From Metallyticus violacea (taxonomy: Eukaryota; Arthropoda; Insecta; Mantodea; Metallyticidae): a DNA stretch of 64,000 nucleotides. Location of the stretch: NCBI GenBank assembly GCA_030762175.1, contig CM060831.1, positions 66,017,501-66,081,500 on the forward strand, written 5' to 3'. The notes beneath the pieces were generated by a model, which did not search any database, was not told where the DNA came from, and worked only from the letters and a program-made list of their open reading frames with translations. Position numbers and translations under genes: made by a program. How positions within the stretch are numbered: position 1 is the stretch's first letter; every line of letters begins with the position of its first letter. Of the stretch, positions 33,075 to 46,139 are shown one piece after another.

Positions 33075-33335
33075 GTTCCTAATGGTTAGCGTTGCTGATT
33101 GCTGGCCGGGAGGTCCCGGCCTCCTACTTAGAAATGGTCAATGTTATGGAAGTGAGAACCATAGTAAGGTAGCGCGCGACCTCTGATCAAACCACAGCGT
33201 GATGCCTCCAGCAGGATGCATGCCCTCATGCAATACTGCACCCTGTCAATGCTGTTGCAAGATAGAGGTAGAGGACGCTGCGGTCGCTGCGGTAGGCTAA
33301 AAAGGCCTCGAGGATAAAAAAGAAAAGCAGGAAAA
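33075..33335 (+). mobile_element. tRNA-like head, possible fourth SINE type
   Basis: TCCTAATGGTTAGCGTTGCTG then GGCCGGGAGGTCCCGGCC has the D-arm/A-box and anticodon-to-T-arm spacing of tRNA-derived SINE heads (TAGTGGTTAGCG...GAGGTCCCGGGTTCG in many). The B box is damaged. About 200 bases of relatively CpG-rich body follow, ending in an A-rich AAAAAAGAAAAGCAGG. No second copy exists in the window. Confidence 0.4.
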
Positions 33336-34967
33336 CAGATGTCGTGCAATTTCCATAGAATATATAGGTTGTCTTTTCTTTTTCTTGGAGAGGTAGTGAA
33401 ATGTATAGTTGGTAAAACTAGTAATAATAAATTAAAACAACAGATAGTGTATCTGTGAATACCAGAAATAAAACGCTAAAACATTCCTTGGTATTAAAGT
33501 AATTTAATGTTAATATAAAAATTATATTCGTAGAAAAAGTTTTGCCATATTCCTTGTATATCTTTGGTGTATAGAATGCCTCAGTGATATCATAGCGTAA
33601 GTTTAAGAAATGTTATTATAGAGTTTATTAGGTTATTTATAGCATTTAGCGCTTGCTTACTTTAACATAACCATTCGAAACGCCTGTCTATTGCTTGAAT
33701 ATAGACCTCACTTTGATCTTTCATAACCTCTTAGGGATATGATTTTTTGACCAATGTCCCACTGATTATTCTTCGAGTTAACAGTACTGCCTATCTGAAT
33801 TGTAACGTATTGTACTAGGGGGATGATACAGGTAGAAACTTTTCCTGACTTAGTTATTATTTTCACATTATTTTAAAAAAAGGTATATGTTTATCTCCGA
33901 TTGATATCTCAGCTATCGAACTGTGGCAGAATCTGAGATTATCTTCGCGGAGCTATTTCTGAAACATTCTGTGCATCGGAATGTTTTGCAAGAGAATAGC
34001 ATGTACAAGTGAATCGTGTTTGCTTTGTCAATAAGCCAGTTGAGGGTAAGCTAATGAAGCATGTAGCAAATGTACGTAAATTTTCCTAGAGCGAAGTTTA
34101 ATCAAATCAAATTTCAGAATAGAAACAGAGAAGCGGTTACAACGACATTATGATGCTTCAAGTTACACGCTGCCTGACTACTCTAAAACTTCCTTAGTTT
34201 TGCTTGGAGATTCTCTGCAGCTCTGCGCCTTTTCATTTCCTATGCACGCCATTAAATCACTTTCCGCTACAGCTGCTTATATTTTTCTTCTGCATGTTCC
34301 TATACGTATCTTCTGTAAATAAATGTATATTAGCATACTGGTGCTTCTCCTCTCGGCGATCAATATAGGAATGTCATACGAAAATGTGCGCAATATATTC
34401 CGCAAGTTTGTGCTCGGAAAGCGGATATATGCAATGTCTGGGCCATAATGTATCTCTCATACAATATTTATTTTAAAAGCAATATCTTCCTACTCTCTAT
34501 ACAAATAAAAAATTGCCATTTTTAATAAGTGCAGAACACTTTGACAGAACTCATTTATTTGTGCATATAAAACTTGCAGCTTCCTGGATTATTACAATTA
34601 TGGTTGAGTGGGTTAGAACGAAGAAATTTGTGGAGGGGAGGACTTGAAGCATTCAGTAGGCGCTATCACAAGTGCAATATTTTTAAACTTAAGACAATGA
34701 GGCATCGCTTACTGTTTACTATGCACATGCACTTACGTAAATTAAGAATTTTATGCAATTTGGCTCCAAAAATGTTACGAAACATCAAAGCTTTTACAAG
34801 TATATTATAAAAAAAGTCTCTTAAAATTAAGCTCGCAAAAAATAATAAATTTAAAGCATAACATCTGAAAAGACTATATTACTTTATTTTATTTGTTTGA
34901 GACTCCCTTTTCAAGACTGGAATGTCAAAGGAATGGCATTTTAAGATATGAAAGGCCTACACCGCTA
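33336..34967. other. Non-coding DNA, nothing recognised
   Basis: A 78-codon frame at 34574-34810 (+) has no domain signature. No interspersed repeat was recognised. Confidence 0.5.
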
Positions 34968-35233
34968 CGGGTGGTCGAGGTCGTTAAGGCGTGGACTCGT
35001 GAGCAGGAAGTCTGGGGCTCGAATCCCGCCAGGACCCCCTGACTGCGGTTTTTTCCAGGTTTTCCTCAGTCCTCATAAATGGCAAACGCTGGGGAGGTAC
35101 CCTAACTTAGCCTGGAACGTTTCTTTCCTTAAAATGCTTCCTAATTTATCATTTCATTTCATGTACCACCAGTGTCCACCGCCTTTGGTGCCTCAGTAGT
35201 GGAATCGGGCGTTAAACACTATTAAAAAAAAAC
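34968..35233 (+). mobile_element. SINE-B, near-complete copy
   Basis: The head has GGTGGTCGAGGTCGTTAAGG and the B box region GGCTCGAATCCCGCCAGGAC. The body holds TTTTTCCAGGTTTTCCTCAG, GGCAAACGCTGGGGAGGTAC and CAGTGTCCACCGCC, with the end GGGCGTTAAACACTATT and an A-rich tail. I did not find a clear target-site duplication. Confidence 0.92.
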
Positions 35234-35761
35234 AAAAAAATGACGGCATGTACAAAAGTATCATTGCTACAGAAGGATAGATGTAAAAGTCAATACACTT
35301 GTACAATAATAGTAAATTATGTAGAAGCGAGCGCTTCAAGAGATAAATTATTTTGTTTCTGCATACTGCTAAGCACAGATAAAAAATATATGCCCCTCTG
35401 AAAAGAATGATGAGTTAAAAATACCGAGGTATGCCACTGGGTAGACATGAAGCAAGTTAAGGTCACATAAATCCTGCCTTTCTTTTAAAACTTTGTCTAA
35501 ACAAATTTTCAACATATGTTACTTATTTAATAAACACAATAATGTTAAAAACAGCATAATAATTAAGTGAGTAAACTTGTGAAAATTTTAAAACTGTTGA
35601 TTGACATTACTAGTGCATTATATAAAGAAAATATTTCCCTTAGGGGGCACATGGAGTAATCTATATTACATTTCATATTAAATATTAATGTAGAGCTAAA
35701 GGAACATTGGGGGAAATGATCTACCTTCGCAAATATTTCAACATTAACCAATCGATTTTTT
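35234..35761. other. AT-rich non-coding DNA between two SINEs
   Basis: No gene or repeat recognised. Confidence 0.5.
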
Positions 35762-36018
35762 TAATGGTGTTTAACGCTCGTTTTACTACTGAGGATACAC
35801 AGATGGTGGACACTGATGATACATGAAAGTATATATTGGGGAAGGATTGTTTTAAGGAAGGAAACGTTCCAGGGCTTAGTTTAGGGTACCTATCTGGCAT
35901 TTGCCAGTTATGAGGAATGAGAAAAAGCCTCAGTCAGGGAGGACGGTCCTGGCGGGATTCGAACCCCAGACCTCCCGCTCATGAGTCCGCGCCTTAACGA
36001 CCTTGGCCACTCGTGGCG
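35762..36018 (-). mobile_element. SINE-B, near-complete copy (minus strand)
   Basis: Reverse orientation: AATGGTGTTTAACGCTCG at the left end, GGAAGGAAACGTTCC, TAGGGTACCTATCTGGCATT, then GGCGGGATTCGAACCCCAGA and GCCTTAACGACCTTGGCCAC of the tRNA-like head. With the copy at 34968-35233 it forms an inverted pair about 530 bases apart. Confidence 0.92.
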
Positions 36019-39000
36019 TTCAATAGAATGTATTCAAGAAGGCATCTAGTGGTATATTGACAAAGAAATGAACAATACTCCATTTTTTCTTGACTGTCGA
36101 CGAAACCATAGATAACAGAACCTTTTCAGTGCGTATTTATTGTTAGGCTTTTGGGGATATTCAAAAATATTTCCTGGAATTTTGTGATATTCGGAACAGT
36201 ATTCTTTTCTTACGAAGAGAGCTTGCAGAATTAATAAATAAGTACTAATGTTACGCTCCCTCCTTGATCTTCCAGGATAGGAACCTATGAGCTGCAATAG
36301 CTAGACTGTTGGTAACAACTGACAACATACAAGACAAGTGGAAAAAGTGGCTCGCTTATTCTGAGAAAGCTGTAGTCTGCATTTGCTTGTGTTGACTGGA
36401 ATGTGCGATGCCAAGGATGTTTTCTCCCTGCTAGCATTTCAACTACTCCAGCTGGCTTCGTCGATTTCAAAACCGGAAATACCGTTTGCATTTCAATTGC
36501 AAGGCAATGAAAGATAACAGCTCGTTAGAATTTGTGGGATCTATAAATTAAATGCAATTAGCTTGCAGTGAAACAGATGGCTCGGAATGATTAATTTGCC
36601 AATAAGAGTTGGTGCGCCTTCGGGTGCCTACATATCGACAAAATAGAAGTGATGATATAGAGGTGGGACGAGCCTTAATAGAACACGTAAAGGACCGCTT
36701 GCAGCGCGCGTTCTTCAGTTTAACATCCATTTCCTTTAAACGATAAGCAAAACGTAAGGTAGATAAAAATGAATAATACTCTGAAACAACACATTTTTTA
36801 CATGTTAAATAATTAATTTTATTCAATTAAAAGGTTTTACAATTTGTGTTGTTTTGTCTCGATGTATATTTAACACTTCGCTGAAATGTTTGCTAAGTTA
36901 AATCTCAAAGGGTTTTATACAAATGCGAGATTGTGTTAAATAAAAGTATATATCATTTTATATTCGTCTGCAAAACTGTAGCACCAACAGTGATAAAAAT
37001 GTTGACATTACGTACTCTCGTAATTATGTAGTACAAGATAAAGATGCAGCTTGAAACTATCAGAGTATGCTATTCCAATAGAGCTTTTAGGGCTCCTATC
37101 ACTAGAAAAGCCATTAGCTGTTTATATTCCAAACACTTATACAGTTTACTGCATTTAAAATATTTTTTTCGGATACAGAGGCTAAATTTTTCTACAGAAA
37201 GGCAGTTTTATATTGTTAGATATCTCATTTTGTTAGTATGTATATTAAAATGTTTTTGTTGTATTTTCCAGAGGATATTAAATATTTAAAATTTTAAAAT
37301 GAGTTATTTATTATAACTGTAATTATATTGTTCTTATCCCGACACGAATAGATTTCTGTACATTTAAAACTGGAACTGTATTCGGTTCAACAGATGGCCT
37401 TAAGCATTTAGTCGCCCTATACCATTGTCAAAGTGTTGCCTAGCGATCTATCTGGTTTTTATTGCAAACCTGTACTTTTGGAAACTCAGCAGGGAAGAAA
37501 CCACTCCGGTATTTCCCCGTGCGACTAAGAAAAATAATGAGTGATATCTAGATATAAGAGCAGACCTATAGTCATAAAAGTTCCACATGGTTACTGTAAA
37601 TAGAATGCCAGATTGCCCCGGTGCCTAAACTTAGTAGGTTGGTATATAATAGACCCTTTTTAAGCAGATTAAATATATATGTAAGTTTTTTGTTTCATAG
37701 GAGCTATCTATTGATTATTGTTTGTGATTAGAATATTAATAAAATATGTTTCCAATTATATTTTACTTTTTAATCCACTTAAAATTCCTGAACTATTTAG
37801 AATAATTTGTTTTAAATTTTTCGGAAAAATGCCCTTATTTGGTATAAATTAAGCATATGGAATCGTTTTATAATGTAAAATAAGAAATAATGCTCTCATT
37901 TACACAGAAAGTCTGTAAAATAGTTTTATATTGGAGCGGTTTCAGGCATCTAATTAAAAACACTCCAAAGTGAATTTTTGATGTGTGATCACATTTTTCA
38001 CCAGAACAAACTATTGAATTGGTGTCTATTGCAGCACGATGGTTTTTTCAGTCACATTCTCACATACTTAAATTGGTCAGTTGGTGGGGCATTCGAATGA
38101 ATATGAGGCGGGATACATTAGTAACCAGCAGTAATGATCTTAAGTACGTGATGGTATTATTTTCTTGAAAGTGTGAATGTCACTACAAGTGATTTTCAAG
38201 TATTTAGTTATTGTTCTGGCAATGCACTGCACCAGTTTGGAATGCCAATACATCTTTTATATGCCGCTATTAAAGGTGTGATTTTAAAGGCATGCTTTCA
38301 TTCTTTTATATATGAATGCAGCAGGCCTCTAAGATTATGGGGCATCACTAAGTGCGGTCGACGAGTACTGTTACACATTGCCCATTTTTTAATATGTTCC
38401 ATTACATTAAAAGCTATATAGCATTTTTTCTCGTCAAAACTAAGAAATACTTAGAGATTGCTCATACAGTTTTCATATCTACATATAAAAGAAGGGTGGA
38501 AGCGAGGCTTCGGAAAAAACAAATTAGGGAGAAAAACCAAAAGAACAAATGAAAGTAGCAATATTAGAAGAGAGTACTAACCGATTAGCAATGGGGAAGA
38601 GAGCAGTTTGATATATTCGTCTTACTACAATTTCAATAAATGTGTGCTTGAAAAAGATGATTCTAGTCGTCCCAAGAATATGATATAGGGCTTTGGAATT
38701 TTCATCTGACCATATCGCTGTAACTTTAGTGGCAAACAGATTATTTATATTCTGGCAGCTGCTGCAAAATCAATAACCACGGAAATTGACCACAAATAAG
38801 GAATTGACCAAAAGATCCCACCAACGTCACTGTAAAAACATACCAAAACCAAGAAAATTATTGCACTAAGGTACCGTTAACTGTGCATGCAGTGGGATGG
38901 CAAAATATGCATGCTATTATAGATCAAAGTATGAATCCAGCGATTAAAGAGATCTTGGCTCTGCGCGGCTTGCATCCAGCTGCAGACATATCCAAATATA

Positions 39001-39866
39001 ATTTCTTATACTGGATGATCACTCACCGCAAGTCAGTTTGAGTGGATGACGTAATTGCCAGTCAGTGTTCTTTGTCTTGAAGGGTATTGGATTCGATAGT
39101 CCGATACTGTGCAACCTAACCAGTGGTTAAAAAAACATGATCGCATTTTGTAAACAAGCTGACTAATAACTTCAAAACATTGAAAAGCATTTCTTTTTTT
39201 TTTTCCTTTGCCTCTCCGGAGCGCACCCCTACTCTCCACAACGAACTCCCAGGTCTAGTTAAACTGATTTACTGATAGATGGAAATAACATAATTAATGA
39301 TCACTTGTGTCCACCGCCTAGCATTGAAATCAGGGCGGGCTGTATGATAGAATAAAAAGAGTTGCTCATGAAAAACCGGCCTCCGTATTTATCAATTAAG
39401 GGGCCATTGTATCTATTGTGTCAAAAAGATCCTGAGCATCCTGTTAGAATGTTCGTGACCATAGCAAGTGTAAGCACAGATGGGGTTGCGTTCGAAACTG
39501 ATACCATTGTACACCATTTTTCCGCTAAATCTTGTATACAGCTTTTTGCAAGAACAGAAAATTTGGCTGCAAAATTCTTCCACATGTTCTTAATGGAGCC
39601 GGTAGACAAGTAGGCCTCCACTGATGCAATTCTTTATTGTATGGCATACCTGAAACACTTCCTCTCAGCACAAACTGCTTTTTCGTACTAATATAAACGT
39701 TTAAATAGTCACTAACCTATGAATTGCGATAACAAACCTATTTCCTTTTCCTTTCCTCGTTCCGCTAGTATTTCTTCATTATCAGACTCACCGTGGAGCA
39801 ATTTAACAGTAAGCCTGAGTTAGAATATAGACAGTGCGAGGCCGGCGGAAGACGCAGTAATAGGGA
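36019..39866. other. Non-coding DNA, nothing securely recognised
   Basis: Frames at 36285-36491 (-), 36548-36826 (-), 38173-38421 (+) and 39362-39613 (+) were read for motifs and none is convincing. This 3.8 kb is the longest stretch in the window's centre without a recognised repeat. Confidence 0.45.
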
Positions 39867-40130
39867 TTTTTTGATTTGATTTATTTTCGGACTCTTTAAC
39901 AGTTCAGGTCAACAGCGTCCCATTCTTTCAGGGCGTGAAACGGCAGACAAATTTTGCTCAGATGCCTCTTCTTTCATGCTTCAGGTTCTTTTTCGTACCG
40001 TAAATGTACGACAAGGGATCCACGGCTTTACTTCCCTTCCGAAGGAAGTCATACTTAGGGGTTTTACGCCCGAAAAACCCATCGATCCTGGCCGGGTTTG
40101 AACCCGCCATCTTGGGTTTAGAAGGCAAAC
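39867..40130 (-). mobile_element. SINE-A, 5'-truncated copy with target-site duplication
   Basis: Family body in reverse orientation (GAAACGGCAGACAAATTTTG, GTACGACAAGGGATCCACGG, CTTCCCTTCCGAAGGAAG) and most of the tRNA T-arm (GGGTTTGAACCCGCC), but the sequence stops within the anticodon arm at GAAGGCAAAC. A 12-bp perfect duplication CAGTAATAGGGA lies at 39855-39866 and 40131-40142, so the truncation happened at insertion and not later. Confidence 0.92.
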
Positions 40131-40142
40131 CAGTAATAGGGA

Positions 40143-41045
40143 GCAATACCAGTAAGGAGGCGGTTACATTTTTCCTATCCTTTTCTGGACAAACTACTTC
40201 ACATAAAAATAATAAATATTTTAATTTGAGCTAAATAATCTGGAAGCAGGATGAAAAGAAGAGGGTGAAGAAGAGATGTGTAATAGAAGAAGAGAATAAA
40301 AAGACACAACAAAATTCCAAATAAATGTTGACAAGAAGGAAAGAAGATAGAGAGGAAGGAGGAACATAAGAACAGAAAGACACCTTTTTCTAATGAGAAG
40401 AGGCATTTCAAGCTCGTATTGTCGAAAAAGAAACCTGTTCCGAATAGGAAGTTGATTCGATACGCAAGAGGCTTGGAAATATGAAAATAAAAGCTAAATA
40501 TGTTTGACGGCATTTTCTGTACATTTGTAAAGGAAATGGAACCTCGAGACAGATATGGTTTTGTTATCCTTGGCATCAAAACGCTTTGTAGGATCCGTGC
40601 GCGTTGAAAGCACCGTTATAGTAATGAATACAACTTCTCCTTTCAAACAAGCGCTGTACTGTCTCCTTCCTTTTGTGACGATATGACGTCAAAACTCTCC
40701 CCTTTTGCCTCCTAGCAACGCAGTACGTATGATAATCATTGACTGGGGTATTAGCGAGAATAAACAACGCCCACCGCTGCGTGATTCACGCAGTCTTTAA
40801 GCTCATTCTCTCCGAGTTTGAAACTTCATTCATCAAAACTTTCTACTAAATAATTTAGTTTTAGTTTTCCTAAAGACGAAAATAAAATACAGTTCATTAG
40901 CCTTGAAATATATGGTTATTCAAACATCAAATTCTTTTGAAACGCCATGCTGGATAAATTTAAGTAAAATAGCTTTAATTTCATGAGTCATGGCATCTTG
41001 AATTCTTTCACTTTGTTTGCTTTGTTGAGATGTAGGACAGTGAAG
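40143..41045. other. Non-coding DNA, nothing recognised
   Basis: The 126-codon minus-strand frame at 40199-40579 is Phe/Leu-rich from a purine-rich plus strand (AAGAAGAGGGTGAAGAAGAG) and has no domain. Confidence 0.5.
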
Positions 41046-41250
41046 TTATATGACTATTTTAGTATTTATATTTTTTACTAAAACATAATGTGAAACCGTA
41101 TTAAAATAGACAAAAATTAGCGTTAATCTGTGTAATAAGAAATACTTAAAATGATGCCCCTCAGTGTCAATACATTGCCGGCATGTCGTAGGAAACTCCT
41201 GTATTTCATTCAAGGCGATTAGCGATACGTTTCGTGTCATTGAGAAACCT
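41046..41250 (-). pseudogene. Possible C-terminal end of a Tc1/mariner-type transposase
   Basis: The minus-strand frame includes ALNEIQEFPTTCRQCIDTEG then HHFKYF. This resembles the C-terminal end of some mariner-like transposases (a phenylalanine-rich stretch, a Cys, then an acidic/Gly and a (Y/H)FEG motif). It is short, no other transposase part was found nearby, and the match is by eye only. Confidence 0.35.
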
Positions 41251-42559
41251 TATCTTTTTCTCGTAACTTTTAGCAAGCTGGCGAACAGTTTCTGAACCTA
41301 GAACAAAATTACCAGGGTTTTCTTGTGAATTGCCTCACAAGAACCCGTTATCTCATATGTATCGTACATAAAAACCCTTTCTTCAAGACAGTATTTTTGT
41401 AGTGGCATAACGAACGAACAATAATCATTAGCACACAATTTACACGTAATTAAGTACCCAGCATCAGGTAACAAGTGAAAGAATTGCCCACGGACAACTC
41501 ACTGCTAATTAATTAATGTTATATATGTGTAATGTACATTATAACGGATTTTTCATGGTTCTATCGCTGGAGGGCCGCAGATAGATCGGTGGTGATTCAA
41601 GTGCTCGCAATTACAACTACAATTAGGATGTACTTTATGACAGGAGTTACTGGAAATGTTCTGCTACATCCAGATATTTCTTGGTTCCTTTTGGAAAATT
41701 GTATTCACACGCACCAGCTCATGAATTGCAGGCAGATGAATTTCGGGTAATTTTCTTTAATAGAATGTTACGGAACGTTGATGTTATAGTAATTATTCTT
41801 ACTGATGAAGCATGACTGTATTTATGTGATATTTCGATATAAAATAACAGAAAAACTCGCATTTTTATACACGAAACCGCTTGCAGGACGGGAAAATCTG
41901 TGTACGGTGAGCAATTAATGCACATAGAGTAATAGGGTCTACATTTTTGGAGAAGAAAAATACAAGAATAAATACTACTGACAAATAGTTTGAAAAACTG
42001 AAAGAAAATGTCAATTAAAAATTACCCAGTTTCGGAAGATTAACTAATGCCTGTTAACGACACTTTACTAAAAAGGTGGCTTAAAGGTAGCGGTGTAGAA
42101 AGACAACAGTTCAACCCTTTCTGTCATAAGGCATGTGTTTATTTTCATTGCAATTGTAGTTACAGTTGCATATTACATCCGCTTTGCGGAGAGTTACCCC
42201 TCTGACTGCCGACCCGTCAATTGCGGGGCTACAAAAATATGGTAGACGCATTATAACTAATAAAATGTAAAATTATAGTTGTACCTTAATGACACTTCTT
42301 ATGTATTAAATACGAAACGGACTCAATGTACTGTTAGTTTTGTTCGTAGTTTCATTTACAGCGTATCCTGCTGTATTATGTGTGCTTGGAGACACACTAA
42401 CCTATTAAAAACAAGGAAGAGGGTCTAAATCTTTCGAATCTGAACAAAATGCCACCAGAGACGCTATTTGTAAAGAAAATTAATTGCAGGCATAGTCAAA
42501 ATGAGCATTGATGTGAATCTAAACAAGTTTACTAACAGTAAAATATCGACCGTAGATCA
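41251..42559. other. Non-coding DNA, nothing recognised
   Basis: The 72-codon plus-strand frame at 41532-41750 shows no motif. Confidence 0.5.
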
Positions 42560-42990
42560 AGATCGAGATTGGTTTTGGAAAACTGCAAGGGAATGCATAA
42601 GGGCGGGTAATGCTTATATATGGGACGAAATCTGACACCATACGGCCCACTAATGTGGGCCTCTTTTCGATAGACGACAATGGGCTGTACGAAAATTGAT
42701 CAGAAAGCTAGGTCGAGACCATCAATTAGTATAACACATCATTCAAGGGTTCCACATTACTTGGCTGGGACATGGGTACAAGGTGGCTGGCCTCTTTAAC
42801 AAAGGAGATGCGTTTTTTGCATCGCATCATAGCCTTTGATGAGCCATGGGCAAAGGGATAAGAGCCCAAACTTAAAAAAAACAACCCAAGGCGTTGAAAA
42901 TATTTGTACGTTTCGGTAGATGTAATTTGTGGCACGCCAAGTGTCCACAGCTTAAAAACATTTTTTTTATTTCCCCTGCAAAACTGTAAC
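42560..42990 (+). pseudogene. Mariner-like transposase fragment around the first catalytic motif
   Basis: Plus-strand translation of about 42755-42880 reads DMGTRWLASLTKEMRFLHRI then IAFDEPWAKG, a stop, and EPKLKKNNPRR. This matches the stretch leading into and past the first catalytic aspartate of mariner-type transposases (FLHRIIA.DETW....EPELKRQSNEW). The aspartate and glutamate are kept (FDEPW), but threonine has become proline and a stop follows. Earlier and later parts of the protein are not readable. No terminal repeats were found. Confidence 0.6.
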
Positions 42991-43078
42991 ATTTAGCATA
43001 TAATATTACCGAGCAATTCCAGGTATGCCTGCATAACATTTACAATACATTTCTATAGTAAAATTCTCTACCTGATCC

Positions 43079-43368
43079 TGTCGGTCCTGGAGGTGTAGTG
43101 ATAGTCATACTTGCCTTCTAAACTCAAGATCGCGGGTTCAAATCTGGCCAGGATCTATGGATTTTTTAGGCTGACGGAACCATGGCTTCCTTCGGAAGGG
43201 AAGTAAAGCCGTGGGTTCCGTGTCGTACATTTACGGCACGATAAAGAACCTCAAGCCTGAAAGAAGAGGCCTCTGAGCAAAATTTGTCGGCCGTTTCACA
43301 CCCTGAATTGAATGGGATGCTGATGACCTGAGATGTTAAAGAGCGTCCATAAATAAATAAATCAACAA
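43079..43368 (+). mobile_element. SINE-A, complete copy with 13-bp target-site duplication
   Basis: The head starts TCGGTCCTGGAGGTGTAGTG and the degraded B box is GGGTTCAAATC. The body has CTTCCTTCGGAAGGGAAGTA and GTGTCGTACATTTACGGCAC, and the tail is AAATAAATAAATCAA. Perfect 13-bp repeats CTCTACCTGATCC flank it at 43066-43078 and 43369-43381. Confidence 0.95.
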
Positions 43369-43381
43369 CTCTACCTGATCC

Positions 43382-44729
43382 GCTTGATGGTATGACTGCA
43401 TCATTCATAAAAGGTACACGTTCTTAATGCCCTGATTAACGAAAATATTCTGATTCACTTAGTTTATTACAATGCATCGTTAATCTTTATGGAAATAGAA
43501 TGTATAATAAAATTAATATGTACTCTAGTATAATGCCGTCAAACCAACCAAGAGAGATTTCGCAGTTAGCCGTCGCATCTTTACAGGCCGCGCTACCAAG
43601 CAAAGAATGGTTACAATTAGAGAATTATTTGAACAAAATATATGCATACTAATTAGACAATAGTCTTCACAACTAATACCGATTGCCAAACCTTTGGTAA
43701 GGAACGACAGCTGGGTTTTGTGTAACTGTGCACTAGAGGGGAGAGTTTTCTTAAAAACCAAGTGGAAATTCTCCAATACCGAAGTCGGGCGTTGACTGTC
43801 TAGCACTCGTTTCATACCTCCTTACAAGAATGAAATAACAGGGCAATCAAAAAAGAAAAGCGATGTATCAGCATTAACAGATAAGGGAAAGGGTCAGGAA
43901 ATTATATGAAAAGACTGATTAGCACAAAAAACTAGCAGGCATAGCAGAGAAGTATAGCGGAAATTTTTATACCGCAGCAATCTGTAGGATAAACATACAG
44001 TAAGAATTTTGGACTTAAGTTCTATAACCATTTAATAATAAACAACCTAGAGGGAATTAGGCTAAGCTTGAGTAGATTTAAGAAAAATTATCATATATTA
44101 CATAACTTTAATTCCGTAAGCTTAAGCGTTTCCTGTTACAATAAGTCATGTATAAAAACATTTATTATAATTATTTTATTTATAAAAAAGTTTAACTGAA
44201 TTACATGAGTATTGCTCAATGGGAGGTTTTATAATGCATTTATTAAATTTTAATAAATAAATTCAAATTCAAATGTTAATTAAAAAGATGTGTCTTTGTA
44301 AAGTGGGAAGAAAAAGTGCAAACGCCTGGTGCGAAAGCTAGTGCTAGTTTCTACGTTGTAACCTTTTATCAAAATTTGATTAGTATTTATTGGTGCTTAA
44401 AATAATTAAACTGCATCTCCTCTAAAGCAAATACATGCTGTGTGTTTTAGAACAGCGACACAAAATACGCATTTAGCTCATAAAGCGCGCCCATGTGGTC
44501 AACAGTGTAAGTTAATTAAAACAAAGCGGTTAGGTATATCATGTTTGGTGTACATGTTTGCAAAAGCAAAGTAATAAAAACTCATTGAAATACAAAAAGC
44601 GATACTTGCTATCCACCGCATTAAATATACGTTTGGGGGTTAAATCATTCTGAAAAATAAATGATCGCGTTTATTTAAGATTGGCAATGCAAATTTTTGT
44701 TGTGATTTCTGAGTCAAATAGTTCAGTTT
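43382..44729. other. Non-coding DNA, nothing recognised
   Basis: The 96-codon frame at 43525-43815 (-) has no family signature. Confidence 0.5.
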
Positions 44730-45005
44730 ACGGGTAACCGAGGTCATTAAGGCGCGGACTGGTGAGCGAGAGATCCGAGGTTCAATTCCTGCCAGAACCG
44801 CCCCCTCTGACTGAGGTTTTTTCCATGTCTTCCTCAGTCCTGCTAATTGGCAAATGCCAGGAAAGTATCCTTCACTTAGGTTTCGAACGTTTCCTTCCTT
44901 TAAAAAAAATCCTTTCCCAATTCACCGTTTCATCTCATGTTATCAGTGTCCACAGTCTGTGGTACCTCAGTAGTTAAAACGGGCGTTAAACACCATTTAA
45001 AAATA
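44730..45005 (+). mobile_element. SINE-B, near-complete diverged copy
   Basis: Head GGGTAACCGAGGTCATTAAG with B box GGTTCAATTCC and GCCAGAACCGC. The body is TTTTTTCCATGTCTTCCTCA, GGCAAATGCCAGGAAAGTA and TCAGTGTCCACAGTC, with the end GGGCGTTAAACACCATTT and an A-rich tail. No clear target-site duplication was seen. Confidence 0.9.
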
Positions 45006-46139
45006 AAGTTGCCGGGTGGTGGGCAGAGAAGTGAAATTATTTATAAATAATATAAAATGTTGCATATGAACATTCAGGATATTGTAATCTTTTTAATGGT
45101 GTTCCTGAGCACATTTTATAACAGTATTTCCGTGACAAAAAACAAACAAACAAGGAAACTTGTTTCATAAAAGTGAGGAAAGCGTCTTTTAGCAATTTCA
45201 TATCCTGTTTTGTGAATTTTATTCGCTCCCTAAATATTTAATAAAAGGTATATTCAAAGTTTGACAAGTTGTCAAAACATTTTAGTCATGGTCACCGTGT
45301 GCAGAACGATTTTTGTCCGTATTTGAATTGAAAATGTAGATAAACACTTTGTTAGCATATTGGAGGAATTTAAACATAGTAAAATTTGACTTCGGGTTAA
45401 GAATAATTATCTAGTAATAACGATCTCTATAACAGCCAACCCTGGCAATTATTGACTTGTTGCTATTAGATCAAACTATGCGCGAATGTGAAGTTTTGGA
45501 GCAAGTTTAATTAAATACAGAAGATATGGTTGCGATGTTGTGTTTTTCCACGCTTAGATACCTCATTTCCTTTGTCTGCAAATACACATTAACGTTAGTC
45601 ATTTGTTTTTGTTACAACCACTTAACTATGTGTCGCTATTATATAAACTTAACGCATGCATATAACTCATCTGAAACGAGCAGCTATTTACGTGCAATTG
45701 CATGTTGCTTTACATTGAAATGCAGAGGCGATTATTAATTCTATCATTACTTTATGCTGACCAGAAATTTTTTAATTCTGTATTATAATTATTTTACATT
45801 TTAGAGACATGAAGTTAATAGTTATTGTCAATCATTGTTTATATTTGAACTGCGTAATTATTTCAAAGTTTTCAATGTTGATCGTTTTATGAACCAATGT
45901 TCTATCATGGTTTGTGTGATATATAATATGGAATGCATTTGGCTTCTACAATAATGGTTTTATATCTCTAATTCAGTTTATACCAACAATGGAATTCATT
46001 TTTATAATTTAACCTCGCATTATTTATTGGTTTGACAGTTTGTTATCTTATAACACTTCTACTTGTTCATTTATTCAGTATTCAATTGTTGTGCAGTCAT
46101 ATTAAATGAAAATGATTCACTAAAGTTATTTCATACTAT
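45006..46139. other. AT-rich non-coding DNA, nothing recognised
   Basis: No motif or repeat recognised. Confidence 0.5.

Noticed and set aside
38173..38552. Possible LINE ORF2 end (RPLRLWGI... string)
   Set aside because: A vague resemblance to post-reverse-transcriptase segments is present, but no two consecutive family motifs could be matched.
39362..39621. Overlapping 83- and 66-codon frames on opposite strands
   Set aside because: Neither shows a family motif; the overlap looks like chance.
40199..40579. 126-codon minus-strand frame with membrane-like Phe/Leu stretches
   Set aside because: It is composed of pyrimidine-rich low-complexity sequence; no signature or homologous feature was seen.
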